The notes below the pieces were generated by a model, which was not told the DNA's origin, ran no database searches, and saw nothing but the letters and a program-made list of their open reading frames with translations. Made by a program: the position numbers and the translations under genes. A stretch of 64,000 nt of DNA from Daejeonella sp. JGW-45 (lineage in GTDB: Bacteria; Bacteroidota; Bacteroidia; Sphingobacteriales; Sphingobacteriaceae): positions 857,287-921,286 of the forward strand of contig NZ_JARKNC010000010.1 in NCBI RefSeq assembly GCF_029360805.1. Reading direction: 5' to 3'. Positions 16,745 to 25,675 of this stretch are shown one piece after another (position 1 is the stretch's first letter; each line of letters opens with the position of its first letter).

Positions 16745-16948
16745 TTAGCCGGCGTTAGTGATCGATGGACTATCAGAACGGTTGGTTTCGTCATCGGAAA
16801 GGGGCAAATTGCTCATGTATTCGATGTGTTTCTTTTTCATACGGATCAGCATAACAGCTACCAGAATGAAAAATATAAGAAACAGCCACAGTGACGAAAT
16901 AAGATAGATGCGGCTATCGGCGAAGTTTTGTATGAATTGCTTGAACAT
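16745..16948 (-). CDS. ccoQ: CcoQ-like small subunit
   Basis: 67 residues with one membrane helix (LYLISSLWLFLIFFILVAVML-type, about 16-36), then RMKKKHIEYMSNLPLSDDE. Position between ccoNO and ccoP and the KKKH-x-YMS-LPL motif after the helix match CcoQ. Stabilises the complex in studied oxidases. Confidence 0.8.
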   Translation of the reverse strand: MFKQFIQNFADSRIYLISSLWLFLIFFILVAVMLIRMKKKHIEYMSNLPLSDDETNRSDSPSITNAG

Positions 16949-16952
16949 GTCT

Positions 16953-16994
16953 TTGAGTTATAAGTCTTGAGTTGTAAGTAATGAGTTAGTGATA
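16953..16994. repeat. Three 14-bp degenerate tandem repeats between ccoNO and ccoQ
   Basis: Units TTGAGTTATAAGTC, TTGAGTTGTAAGTA and ATGAGTTAGTGATA, followed by a CGT/ACG-rich stretch with short inverted segments up to the ccoNO stop. The type of simple intergenic repeat seen in Sphingobacteriaceae; may affect mRNA processing between two genes. Confidence 0.5.
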
Positions 16995-17026
16995 CGTTGT
17001 ACGTACAGCGTAGCACGTAAAACGTA

Positions 17027-19135
17027 CTACTTTATATCTGTTCCCAGCCTTTGCAGATAAGCGATCAGGGCAATGATCTCGCGATCGTCCTTGACTTTGA
17101 TATTGTCCTTTTTCAGGTTATCAGCAATTGTTTTCGATTGTGTTGTTAAATCCCTGTTGGCAATCACTTCATAGCCCGGGGCATATGGCACGCCAAGCGA
17201 TCTCATCGCTTTGACTTTGGATACCGTAGTTGTAGTATCCAATTGCTGCTCGATCAGCCAGGGGTAGGGCGGCATGATGCTTCCCGGGCTCATAGTTGTG
17301 GGGTCGAGCATGTGGTTAAAGTGCCATGCATCCGAATATTTCCCGCCTTCGCGATGAAGGTCGGGTCCGGTTCGTTTGGATCCCCAAAGGAACGGGTGAT
17401 CGTATACAAACTCTCCGGCTTTACTATAGTCCCCATAGCGCTCGGTTTCAGACCTGAAAGGTCTTACCATTTGTGAGTGGCAGTTCACGCATCCCTCACG
17501 GATATAGATATCACGGCCCTGAAGTTCCAATGGCGAATAAGGCTTCACGCTGGCTATGGTTGGTACGTTGGATGAGATAATAAATGTTGGCATCATCTCG
17601 ACCATTCCACCGATCAGAATGACAATGACGGAAAAAACCATGAAGGTCATTGGCTTACGCTCCAGGGAGCGGTGCCAGGTATTTTCACCTTTTCCTGCTA
17701 CAAACACGGGGCTGAGGGCAACAGCCTCGGCAGGTTCGTTAGCAAGCAGGCTGCCTTTTTTCATTGTTTTTACCAGATTATAGGTCATGACAATAACCCC
17801 GGTCAGGTACATTACACCTCCTACAGCACGGAACATATGCATAGGAATGATCTCGATAGTAGTTTGCAGGAATGCAGGATATTTAAGCAAGCCATCCGGT
17901 GTAAATTCCTTCAGCATCAGTCCCTGGGCAAAGCCGGCCAGGTACATTGGGATCGCATAGAAAAGGATTCCCAGGGTGCCGATCCAGAAATGGAAACTAA
18001 TCAACTTCTTCGAGAAGATCTCTGTCTGATAAAGACGTGGTACCAGCCAATACAGTATGGCAAAAGTTAAAAAGCCGTTCCAGCCCAGGGCTCCCAAGTG
18101 CACGTGTGCCACGATCCAGTCGGTAAAGTGAGCTATTGCATTCACCTGCTTCAGGGAAAGCATCGGACCCTCGAAGGTGGCCATACCATAGGCCGTAAGA
18201 CCTACTACCATGAATTTCAGGATGGCGTCATCCCGTACTTTGTCCCATGCCCCGCGCAGAGTCAGCAAGCCATTGATCATTCCGCCCCAGCTTGGCGCGA
18301 TGAGCATGATAGAGAAGGCAACTCCCAGCGATTGGGCCCAGCCTGGTAATGAAGAATACAGGAGATGGTGCGGGCCAGCCCAGATATAAATAAATATCAG
18401 CGACCAGAAGTGGAGAATGCTCAGTTTATAGGAGTAGACCGGCCGATTTGCCATCTTGGGAAGAAAATAATACATCATTCCCAGATAAGGTGTGGTTAGA
18501 AAGAATGCAACGGCATTATGCCCGTACCACCATTGTACAAGGGCATCCTGGACACCGGCATAGATATAATAGCTTTTGAATGCAGATATAGGCAGCTGGG
18601 CCGAATTTACAATGTGCAATACCGCTACAGTAACAAAAGTTGCAATGTAGAACCAGATCGCCACATACATATGGCGCTCGCGGCGTTTGATGATCGTACC
18701 AAACATGTTTATTCCGAAGATCACCCAGATCACCGTGATGGCTATATCTATGGGCCATTCCATTTCCGCATATTCATGGGAGGTGGTGAACCCCAGAGGA
18801 AGTGTAATAGCCGATGCCACGATGATCAGCTGCCATCCCCAGAAGTGGATCTTACTCAAAACATCGCTGAACATCCGGGTTTTTAAGAGCCGCTGAAGGG
18901 AATAATAAACACCCATAAATATACCGTTGCCGACGAAGGCAAAGATTACGGCATTGGTGTGAAGGGGACGGATCCTGCCAAACGTAGAGTACTGGCTACC
19001 CAGGTTCGCTTCCGGCTTAAAAAGCTGGAATGCTGCGAGGATCCCAACGGTCATACCTATTATTCCCCAGATGACGGTGGCTATTCCAAAGTTCCGGACG
19101 ATCCGGTTGTCATATTGAAATTTTTCGAGCTGCAT
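17027..19135 (-). CDS. ccoNO: Fused cbb3 cytochrome oxidase subunits I and II (CcoN-CcoO)
   Basis: 702 residues. Residues 1-470 are CcoN, with about 12 membrane helices and heme/CuB histidines seen in LHTNAVIFAF, WWYGHNAVAFFLTTPYLGMMYYFLP, AGPHHLLYSS and IVAHVHLGALGWNG. After a linker and another helix (about 500-520) comes CcoO with heme c site CVNCHSQMVRPF, and later SIMPPYPWL carrying the methionine. Terminal O2 reductase with high oxygen affinity. N-O fusion is common in Bacteroidota. A perfect -7 box and an FNR-like palindrome lie upstream (see 19164-19229). Confidence 0.95.
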   Translation of the reverse strand: MQLEKFQYDNRIVRNFGIATVIWGIIGMTVGILAAFQLFKPEANLGSQYSTFGRIRPLHTNAVIFAFVGNGIFMGVYYSLQRLLKTRMFSDVLSKIHFWGWQLIIVASAITLPLGFTTSHEYAEMEWPIDIAITVIWVIFGINMFGTIIKRRERHMYVAIWFYIATFVTVAVLHIVNSAQLPISAFKSYYIYAGVQDALVQWWYGHNAVAFFLTTPYLGMMYYFLPKMANRPVYSYKLSILHFWSLIFIYIWAGPHHLLYSSLPGWAQSLGVAFSIMLIAPSWGGMINGLLTLRGAWDKVRDDAILKFMVVGLTAYGMATFEGPMLSLKQVNAIAHFTDWIVAHVHLGALGWNGFLTFAILYWLVPRLYQTEIFSKKLISFHFWIGTLGILFYAIPMYLAGFAQGLMLKEFTPDGLLKYPAFLQTTIEIIPMHMFRAVGGVMYLTGVIVMTYNLVKTMKKGSLLANEPAEAVALSPVFVAGKGENTWHRSLERKPMTFMVFSVIVILIGGMVEMMPTFIISSNVPTIASVKPYSPLELQGRDIYIREGCVNCHSQMVRPFRSETERYGDYSKAGEFVYDHPFLWGSKRTGPDLHREGGKYSDAWHFNHMLDPTTMSPGSIMPPYPWLIEQQLDTTTTVSKVKAMRSLGVPYAPGYEVIANRDLTTQSKTIADNLKKDNIKVKDDREIIALIAYLQRLGTDIK

Positions 19136-19163
19136 ATTTATGTATCGGTTTGTTTTACGTGTG

Positions 19164-19171
19164 CAAAATTA
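19164..19171 (-). promoter_or_regulatory. -7 box of the ccoNO promoter
   Basis: TAATTTTG on the minus strand fits TAnnTTTG exactly, 29 bp before the ccoNO ATG. The FNR-like palindrome centre lies 51.5 bp upstream of its first T. Confidence 0.65.
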
Positions 19172-19215
19172 CTTTTGGATGACTCAACAGGGAGTGACGA
19201 GGATTAATTGAAAAT

Positions 19216-19229
19216 GTGATGTTCGTCAC
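19216..19229. promoter_or_regulatory. FNR-like palindrome upstream of ccoNO
   Basis: GTGATGTTCGTCAC: arms GTGA/TCAC of an FNR/FixK-type site. Centre would be about -65 relative to the predicted transcription start, a class I activator position. Confidence 0.65.
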
Positions 19230-19266
19230 TTTTAACTGGGGCGTGAATTTTATTGTCAACGCCCAA

Positions 19267-19428
19267 TTAACTATCAACTTCTCCGGGTTTGTCCTCATCG
19301 AAAAGTATCCTCACTGCTGGAGTATGCATATCATCATTCTGTCCGGTGTTCATTGACCAAAAGAATGCTGCAAGAAAGATCAGCGCAAGTACTATACTGC
19401 AGCCGATAAGGAGATACAAAATGTTCAT
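19267..19428 (-). CDS. ccoS: CcoS, cbb3 oxidase maturation protein
   Basis: 53-residue protein too short for usual ORF cut-offs. Sequence begins MNILYLLIGCSIVLALIFLA, one membrane helix, followed by AFFWSMNTGQNDD and a short acidic tail ending DKPGEVDS. The single helix with FFWS-x-xxGQxDD is diagnostic of CcoS (FixS). Its ATG overlaps the stop of the 34-codon ORF upstream (ATGA). Known to be needed for cofactor insertion into cbb3 oxidase. Confidence 0.9.
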   Translation of the reverse strand: MNILYLLIGCSIVLALIFLAAFFWSMNTGQNDDMHTPAVRILFDEDKPGEVDS

Positions 19429-19529
19429 TTATGGTCTTTTGATCTATAACGGGGGTAAACGATGAATACAGCGAAAAGAATGATTCCCAGCACCAATGGG
19501 GCACCAAGAAGGAGGTTTGTTATGGTCAT
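19425..19529 (-). CDS. 34-residue membrane peptide coupled between ccoI and ccoS
   Basis: ORF MTITNLLLGAPLVLGIILFA... ending YPRYRSKDHK: one membrane helix and a short basic tail. Its ATG overlaps the ccoI stop (ATGA) and its own stop overlaps the ccoS ATG (ATGA), so it is precisely packed between the two genes. Such double coupling argues for a translated gene. Function unknown; probably a small accessory of CcoI/CcoS copper or oxidase assembly. Not a recognised Cco family. Confidence 0.65.
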   Translation of the reverse strand: MTITNLLLGAPLVLGIILFAVFIVYPRYRSKDHK

Positions 19530-21910
19530 GACAGTTTGTTTTTAGCGGCATAGTAACGTGTAAGAGTTGATGTAAACAGGATAACTGAAATGGTGCTTAG
19601 CGGCATGAGCACAGCGGCCAGCAGAGGTGAAAGTAATCCCTGCACTGCAAAATATACTCCCACGAGGTTATAGCTTCCCGAGATCACAAAGCTCATCCGG
19701 ATAGTTTTCAGGGCATCTTTTGACTGCCTGATAAATGCGGGTAGCAGGGAAGTCGATTTTCCGTTCAGGATAGCATCACATGCCGGACTGAAATTATTGA
19801 TATTGTCGGTAACTGCGATCCCAGCGTCGCTTTGTTTTAGCGCCCCTGCATCATTCAAGCCATCGCCAAGCATCATTACGTTTTTACCCTGCTTCTGGAG
19901 ATCCTCTATATACTTGAGTTTGGACAAAGGCGATTGCCGGAAATGCATACCTGAACCTGCGGGAAGGAGCATAGACAGCTTTTTCCTGTCTGCTTCATTA
20001 TCACCAGATATAAGGTGCAGTTCTTTGTCTGCCGACAGCTCATCAAAAAGGGATTTGAGGCCCGGGCGCCAGAACTGTCCGATTCTAAAGCAACCTTTGT
20101 AGTTTCCATTGATCTCAAGGTGCGAAGTAGCTGTGCCGTCAAGGTTCCCGTGTTCGCGGACGTAGTCAGCCCCCAACCTTACCTCATTACCACTTATCCA
20201 GCCATGGATCCCTTTGCCGGGTGTCTCTGTAAAGCTGGAAACGGGCATATATTGCCCTGAGCCTAAATGTTTAATAATTTTTTGACTTAGGGGGTGACTA
20301 GAATTTCTCGCCAGCGACGCTGCCAGTACTTTTTCTTCGCTCGAAAGCTCTCCCGTAAAGTTAACTTCGGCCGTGTCCGGAGATGTGATTGTGCCTGTTT
20401 TGTCAAAAACCAGGGTGTCTATTCGGGCAAGTTGTTCAACAGTATGTGGACTGCGGAGGTAGAACAGATGCTTGTCAAAGAGCGATAGCACTGCGGACAG
20501 GGTGAAGGGTGTGCTTAGGGAAAGCACGCATGGGCAGGCCACTATAAGTACGGCTGTAAAGGAAGTCCAGGCGCGCTCTGAATCTAAAGAAAGAGCCCAG
20601 TATGCCCCGGCCGAAAATGCGATGATCAGGGTAACAACGCTGAAATATTTTGCGATCGAATCATTGAAGTTTTTTCCTTGCGTTTCGCCTCTCGCGAAAG
20701 CCTCATTGTTCCATAGAGTAGTGAGGTAGCTTTGCGATACAGGTTTAACCACTTCCAATTCTATAGCTTCGCCAAGCTGGCGTCCGCCGGCATAAACAAT
20801 CTCGCCAAGGACCTTACGGACAGGGGCGGCTTCGCCGGTGACAAAACTGAAATCAACCAGCGCATCACCTTTCATTAATATAGAGTCTGCAGGGATGATC
20901 TCGTTATTACGGATCAGAGTCCTGTCGCCCACTTTCAGTTCTTCGAGCGCAATGGATTTTTCAACCGTCTCTCCGATCACTGTAACAGCTACCGGAAAAT
21001 ACGAGCGGTAATCCCGCTTGAAAGAAATATGGCTGTAAGTACGTTGCTTGACCCAGCGTCCCATTAATAACAAAAAAACGAGTCCCGTAAGTGTGTCGGT
21101 AAATCCCGGTCCGCTGGAGGTGATGATCTCAAACGCGGATCTCAGGAAAAGAACGGCGATGATCAGAGCCAGCGGGATATCCAGGTTTATATGTTTGTGT
21201 TTTATGCCAGTCCAGGCCGAAGTGAAAAATTCACGGCCGCAATAAAAGGTGACGGGTAAAGCGAACGCCAGGTTCATCCATCCGAACAGAGACCGGAATT
21301 GCACTTCATATGATGACATGCCAAAGTACTCGGGAAAACTCAGCAGCATCACATTACCCATACAGAACCCGGCTACGGCAATTTTTTTAATCAGGTCGCG
21401 GTTTACAGTGTCTTTTTTCTCCTTTACGACATCCTGCAGGCTGATAAGGGGCTCGTAACCAATCGAGATCATCAGGATCACCAGCTTCTTGAAAGACAAT
21501 TCCTTATTACGGAACGTTATAAAGACTTGTTTTTTGAGAAAATCTATGCGTGAGTGAACTATGGCCGGATTAAATTTATGAAGGTGTTCGAGGAGCCAGA
21601 TGCAGGAACTGCAATGAATAGCTGGTACATAGAAAGTAACCGTACTCACCTTTTCGTCCGTATAATCTGTCAGTTTGGAGATAATGGAGGGCTCATCTAA
21701 ATAGTCCAGGTGCTTGACGGATTGTATCTGTGCCTGACCCGGATTGTCATTGTAAGCATAATAGCTGCACATACCCGTTGAGGAAAGTACTTCGTACACA
21801 CTTTTGCAACCAATGCAGCAGAACTTTTTGTCATCGATTACGTAGCTGCTACCGGGTGCTTCGGTTCCGCAATGGTAGCATTTTTCTGTTACTAAAACTT
21901 GAGTATCCAT
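19526..21910 (-). CDS. ccoI: CcoI/FixI copper-exporting P-type ATPase
   Basis: 794 residues. N-terminal Cys-rich metal domain (CYHCGTEAPG, FCCIGCKSVYEVL), then a heavy-metal domain with CSSCIW at about 100. Eight membrane segments, the CPx motif ACPCVLSLS, the phosphorylation motif DKTGTIT, HP motif SSHPLS and hinge GDGLNDAGAL are all visible. Supplies copper for the CuB centre of cbb3 oxidase. First gene of the operon ccoI-34 aa-ccoS, separate from ccoNOQPGH and reading the same way. Confidence 0.95.
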   Translation of the reverse strand: MDTQVLVTEKCYHCGTEAPGSSYVIDDKKFCCIGCKSVYEVLSSTGMCSYYAYNDNPGQAQIQSVKHLDYLDEPSIISKLTDYTDEKVSTVTFYVPAIHCSSCIWLLEHLHKFNPAIVHSRIDFLKKQVFITFRNKELSFKKLVILMISIGYEPLISLQDVVKEKKDTVNRDLIKKIAVAGFCMGNVMLLSFPEYFGMSSYEVQFRSLFGWMNLAFALPVTFYCGREFFTSAWTGIKHKHINLDIPLALIIAVLFLRSAFEIITSSGPGFTDTLTGLVFLLLMGRWVKQRTYSHISFKRDYRSYFPVAVTVIGETVEKSIALEELKVGDRTLIRNNEIIPADSILMKGDALVDFSFVTGEAAPVRKVLGEIVYAGGRQLGEAIELEVVKPVSQSYLTTLWNNEAFARGETQGKNFNDSIAKYFSVVTLIIAFSAGAYWALSLDSERAWTSFTAVLIVACPCVLSLSTPFTLSAVLSLFDKHLFYLRSPHTVEQLARIDTLVFDKTGTITSPDTAEVNFTGELSSEEKVLAASLARNSSHPLSQKIIKHLGSGQYMPVSSFTETPGKGIHGWISGNEVRLGADYVREHGNLDGTATSHLEINGNYKGCFRIGQFWRPGLKSLFDELSADKELHLISGDNEADRKKLSMLLPAGSGMHFRQSPLSKLKYIEDLQKQGKNVMMLGDGLNDAGALKQSDAGIAVTDNINNFSPACDAILNGKSTSLLPAFIRQSKDALKTIRMSFVISGSYNLVGVYFAVQGLLSPLLAAVLMPLSTISVILFTSTLTRYYAAKNKLS

Positions 21911-21978
21911 TGATCTTAAATTGTGGTAAAGGTTAGGGAATCAACCTTAAGGTCAAATGACACTGATTATTGCAAATA

Positions 21979-21992
21979 GTGATTTATATCAC
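21979..21992. promoter_or_regulatory. FNR-like palindrome between ccoI and RIC gene
   Basis: GTGATTTATATCAC, arms GTGAT/ATCAC with a 4-bp spacer. Centre lies 50.5 bp from a poor -7-like element TAACCTTT (21928-21935, minus) of ccoI, matching the spacing at ccoNO. It could also serve the divergent gene at 22122, but spacing there is about 118 bp to the likely start. Confidence 0.65.
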
Positions 21993-22121
21993 GAATACAA
22001 CCAGGTTTTAAATCGAACTCATGACGAAGATCATTTTTTTTAATGCCCGTTTATAATCGAGATCATAGTTTACGATAAATTGTATACCGTCTTTTGTAAG
22101 TATAACAATAATATTTTAACC

Positions 22122-23075
22122 ATGGAAATTTTAGATATTCTCGATGTAACTCAGATAGAGCCCAGGCTTAAGCACCCCCGGATCTTTGAAAAATTTGATT
22201 CTTTAAATGCCGGGGAAGGCTTTATTATAGACAATGATCATGATCCCAAACCTTTGTATTACCAGTTAATCGGTGAACGTGGGCAGGTATTCACCTGGGA
22301 GTATCTTGAAAGTGGCCCGGAATGGTGGAAAGTTAAAATAACAAAGACCGATCCGCAGGATTCGACCGAAACTATCGGTGAGATGGTGTCTAAGGACTAC
22401 CGTAAAGCGCAGATCTTTAAGAAGTTCGGCATCGATTTCTGCTGTGGTGGTAAAAAAACCGTTGAGGAGGTTTGCAGAATTAAGGGGCTGGATGCCAAGT
22501 TGGTGAAGGCAGAATTAGGCGGCCTGGGCGATCAACTGCAAAGCAGTGGTCATAATTTCAACAGCTGGGCGCTTGATTTTCTTGCGGACTATATTGTAAA
22601 TACTCATCACGACTACGTAAAAACAAACGTACCCTTTGTTACCGAATTGGCGAATAAAGTGGCCCGGGTACATGGACAAGCCCACCCTGAAACCATTAAG
22701 ATCGCCTTCATATTCAACGAAACCGGTAAGGATCTGCTTCTGCATATGATGAAAGAGGAAAATGTAGTATTTCCTTTTGTCAGGGATTTGGTTCAAAAAG
22801 GCAAAAATGGAAGAGGAACTCCCGCAGCAACTTTTGATAGCATTGAAACCCCTACTCAGATGATGGAGGTTGAACATGAACATGCCGGAGAAGCCATGGC
22901 TGCCATACGGGAATTAACTTCAGATTACACTCTCCCTGAAGGTGCGTGTACTTCTTACACGCTGTTGTACAAAAAGCTCGAGGAATTTGAAAATGATCTT
23001 TTCAACCATGTACATCTGGAAAATAATATCCTGTTTCCAAAAGCGATCGCTCTTGAAAAAGAATTGAACGGTTGA
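22122..23075 (+). CDS. ric: RIC/ScdA-type di-iron repair protein with N-terminal DUF2249
   Basis: Start at 22122 (MEILDILDVTQIEPR) is preferred: the 14 codons before it are AT-rich leader. Residues 1-80 are a DUF2249 domain (LKHPRIFEKFDSLNAGEGFIIDNDHDPKPLYYQL). Residues 95-150 are the ScdA N-terminal motif GEMVSKDYRKAQIFKKFGIDFCCGG. Residues 160-310 are a hemerythrin domain with iron ligands in NTHHDYVK, LLLHMMKEENVVFP, EHEHAGEA and FNHVHLENNILFP. Repairs iron-sulfur clusters damaged by nitric oxide or oxidants, fitting the nos/cbb3 setting. Followed by DUF1858 gene in the same operon. Confidence 0.92.
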   Translation: MEILDILDVTQIEPRLKHPRIFEKFDSLNAGEGFIIDNDHDPKPLYYQLIGERGQVFTWEYLESGPEWWKVKITKTDPQDSTETIGEMVSKDYRKAQIFKKFGIDFCCGGKKTVEEVCRIKGLDAKLVKAELGGLGDQLQSSGHNFNSWALDFLADYIVNTHHDYVKTNVPFVTELANKVARVHGQAHPETIKIAFIFNETGKDLLLHMMKEENVVFPFVRDLVQKGKNGRGTPAATFDSIETPTQMMEVEHEHAGEAMAAIRELTSDYTLPEGACTSYTLLYKKLEEFENDLFNHVHLENNILFPKAIALEKELNG

Positions 23076-23125
23076 GCAGATATGAAGTGCCCGTGCAGGA
23101 TTGCTGCCGGGCTGACTTAGCAAAG

Positions 23126-23956
23126 ATGATGAACATGCGGATAAACGAAAGAACAAAGATCTCGGAACTGATAAAAGCTGATCCTGGGGTTATTGAAGCT
23201 CTGGCGTCTTTTAACCCTCATTTCAATAAGCTCAGAAATCCTGTTCTTAGAAATCTTCTCGCTAAAAGGGTCAGTATTTCAGATGCTTGCAGGATCGCGG
23301 GGTGCAAACCCCGTGACTTTCTTGACCGGATGGCGAGCATGGGGTTTGAAACAGAAGGGACCGGAATCTCATTAAAAGCTGCTCGCGCAAACCATGCAGC
23401 GCCGGCATCTATCGCCGGCATGCCTACAGTGGAGCTAGACGTAAGGCCTGTTCTGGCGCGCGGGGATGATCCTCTTAAACTTATCCAGGAAACAGTGCGG
23501 GGATTGAGAGCAGAAGAATGTCTGAAGATCGTCAATACATTTGAACCAACACCCCTGATCAACTTGCTTGCTAAGCGGGGTTATGAATCATGGATTGAAC
23601 GGCTTGCGGAAGATTTGTACATAACGTGGTTCGTCAAAAGTGAACCCAGCTCAAATAAGCCCGGTGTATCTGCTGGTATTGAAAGTGTTTTAGAAACAAC
23701 GGGCGAATTTGAGCAAATCTTGCAGTCTTTCGGTACGAGTAAACTGCATACGATCGATGTACGGGATTTGCCTATGCCCTTGCCTATGAGGCATATTATG
23801 GAATGCCTGCCTAAATTAAAGCAGGATGAGGCCCTTTTTGTTTATCATAAAAAAGTGCCTGTTTATCTTTTGCCCGAGCTCAAGGAACTCGGTTTCAGGT
23901 ACTTTATACAGGATTTAGGCGATGGCAGGGTAAATATGCTTATATGTAAAATATGA
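23126..23956 (+). CDS. DUF1858-DUF2249 protein
   Basis: The frame is open from a TTG at 23072 that overlaps the RIC stop; the likely starts are the ATGs at 23126-23135 (MMNMRINERTKISEL). Residues 5-65 fit DUF1858 (ISELIKADPGVIEALASFNPHFNKL then ISDACRIAGC), and two DUF2249 segments follow (LDVRPVLARGDDPLKLI and HTIDVRDLPMPLPMRHIM ... ELGFRYFIQDLGDGRV). Proteins of this set travel with NO-detoxifying and denitrification genes in Bacteroidota; their chemistry is not established. Its stop overlaps the next gene's ATG. Confidence 0.8.
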   Translation: MMNMRINERTKISELIKADPGVIEALASFNPHFNKLRNPVLRNLLAKRVSISDACRIAGCKPRDFLDRMASMGFETEGTGISLKAARANHAAPASIAGMPTVELDVRPVLARGDDPLKLIQETVRGLRAEECLKIVNTFEPTPLINLLAKRGYESWIERLAEDLYITWFVKSEPSSNKPGVSAGIESVLETTGEFEQILQSFGTSKLHTIDVRDLPMPLPMRHIMECLPKLKQDEALFVYHKKVPVYLLPELKELGFRYFIQDLGDGRVNMLICKI

Positions 23957-25233
23957 ATACTTCGGAACGTCCGGCCCTTGATTTATACAAACTGGTTGTA
24001 GTACATTACCTGGTCTCAGCTTTGTGTTTTGTCGGCTTAGCTGTCATGTTAATGATAACTGCAGGAAATTTAACCGGCCATTATTTTCATCCTCAAATAC
24101 TTGCGGTCACACATATGGCAGCTTTAGGATGGGGCACACTGATCGTTTTTGGAGCGATTTATCAATTGCTGCCGGTAATCTTGGAAACAGAGCTCTATAG
24201 TTATAAACTCGGCTGGCTTAGTTTAGGGCTTTTCATACCGGGTCTTACTCTGCTCGTTTGTTCTTTTTGGCATTTCCAGCCGGGGCTGTTGATGCAGTGC
24301 GGAAGTATCTTACTTTTAAGCGGCATTACTTTATTCGGACTTAATGTATTCCTGACCGCAAAACAGAACCGGGATGATATTCACCAGGAGTTTATTATCA
24401 CCGCATGTATATGGCTGATGGCTACAGCCCTTTTAGGAGCCCTGCTGGTTTTTAATTTCCGTTATGCCTTTTTGCAAAAAGACCATCTGTTGTTTCTGAA
24501 GCTTCATGCTCACATGGGGTTAGCAGGCTGGTTTCTGATACTTATAACCGGGGTTAGTTCGAAATTAATACCGATGTTCCTGGTGTCTAAAGTACAAAAG
24601 AATAGCTTGTTGACCTGGAGCTACTACTTAATGAACGCCGGCCTGTTACTGTTTATAACAGATACGTATTTCTTTGGGCTCAATTTAAAAAGCTACGTAG
24701 CGGCCGTCATCGTGTTCGCAGGCATTGTATGCTGGATGCTTTTCCTTTCCCGCTGCTTCCGCTCACGGATCCGGAAGACTATAGATCTGCCAATGAGCCA
24801 TTCGGTACTGTCATTTGTCATGCTGGGCGCTGCCATTATTATACTTCCTGTCATTATTTTTAACGCAGTTAAAGCAGATCAAAAGGCGGTTGACTATACA
24901 ACGTTATACGGTACCTTGCTTCTGATGGGCTGGATCAGCTCACTCATATTAGGGCAGACATTTAAAACCTTACCCTATATCGTATGGACTAGACACTACC
25001 AGCATCTAACAGGAAGCGCCATAACTCCGATGCCGGCTGATCTTTTTAACCACAAGATACTCCGCGCTCAGTTTATACTGTTCCTTTTTTTTACAGTCAT
25101 GTTTTATGCAGGCTTGTTTTATAAATCGGTCGTATGGATCGTCGCCGGACTAGTGTGTATTTTTATGGTAGCCATACTATACTTCATTAATGTCATTGCG
25201 GTTCTGCTTCATTCACCGTCCATAAAAAAATGA
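23953..25233 (+). CDS. Polytopic heme-copper-oxidase-subunit-I-like membrane protein
   Basis: 426 residues with about 12 hydrophobic helices. Histidines placed in helices as in oxidase subunit I/NnrS-like proteins: AVTHMAALGWGTLIVFGAIYQLLP and KLHAHMGLAGWFLI. No full CuB set is obvious, so it may bind heme without being an oxidase. Coupled by 4-bp overlaps both upstream (DUF1858) and downstream (SufT-like). Distantly similar in layout to the protein at 33282. Possibly NO or heme handling; the name NnrS would be over-reach. Confidence 0.7.
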   Translation: MNTSERPALDLYKLVVVHYLVSALCFVGLAVMLMITAGNLTGHYFHPQILAVTHMAALGWGTLIVFGAIYQLLPVILETELYSYKLGWLSLGLFIPGLTLLVCSFWHFQPGLLMQCGSILLLSGITLFGLNVFLTAKQNRDDIHQEFIITACIWLMATALLGALLVFNFRYAFLQKDHLLFLKLHAHMGLAGWFLILITGVSSKLIPMFLVSKVQKNSLLTWSYYLMNAGLLLFITDTYFFGLNLKSYVAAVIVFAGIVCWMLFLSRCFRSRIRKTIDLPMSHSVLSFVMLGAAIIILPVIIFNAVKADQKAVDYTTLYGTLLLMGWISSLILGQTFKTLPYIVWTRHYQHLTGSAITPMPADLFNHKILRAQFILFLFFTVMFYAGLFYKSVVWIVAGLVCIFMVAILYFINVIAVLLHSPSIKK

Positions 25234-25562
25234 ATATGCCCCCAGTAAATATCAGAGAAATCAGTATCCGTTCGAGGGTAATGGAAGTGTTACGGCAGGT
25301 TATCGATCCGGAACTGGGCATTAATATCGTAGACATGGGCTTGATTTATTCTGTGCAGATCGATGAAGACGCCAGGGAAATCCACGTGTCACTAACGCTA
25401 TCCACAAAAGGTTGCCCCATGGGTGCAGCGATATCGGGCGGAGTGGAGAACACGTTGAAGCTTCATTTTGCGGATTATTCCCAAACGGTAAGTATTGTGT
25501 GGGAACCTGCCTGGTCTCCCCAATTTATTTCCGAAAACGGCCAGAAACAGTTAGAACGGTGA
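25230..25562 (+). CDS. SufT/MIP18-family (DUF59) Fe-S assembly protein
   Basis: 110 residues. VMEVLRQVIDPELGINIVDMGLIY is the DUF59 signature; LTLSTKGCPMG contains the conserved cysteine. Assists iron-sulfur cluster maturation or transfer in known relatives. ATG overlaps the upstream stop (ATGA), making it the last gene of the RIC operon and fitting cluster repair under nitrosative stress. Confidence 0.88.
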   Translation: MNMPPVNIREISIRSRVMEVLRQVIDPELGINIVDMGLIYSVQIDEDAREIHVSLTLSTKGCPMGAAISGGVENTLKLHFADYSQTVSIVWEPAWSPQFISENGQKQLER

Positions 25563-25675
25563 CCCATATCATGGTAAGGATGTAAGGTTATCCTAAGCGG
25601 AGATTGGTTCGTGTAATTCACGGGTATCGCTTCTTAATAGAAAGGGCGATTTGAGTCAGAAAGGCCTAAAGTTAT

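Noticed and set aside
22080-22121. 14-codon upstream extension of the RIC gene
   Set aside because: AT-rich leader; the DUF2249 domain begins at the ATG at 22122.
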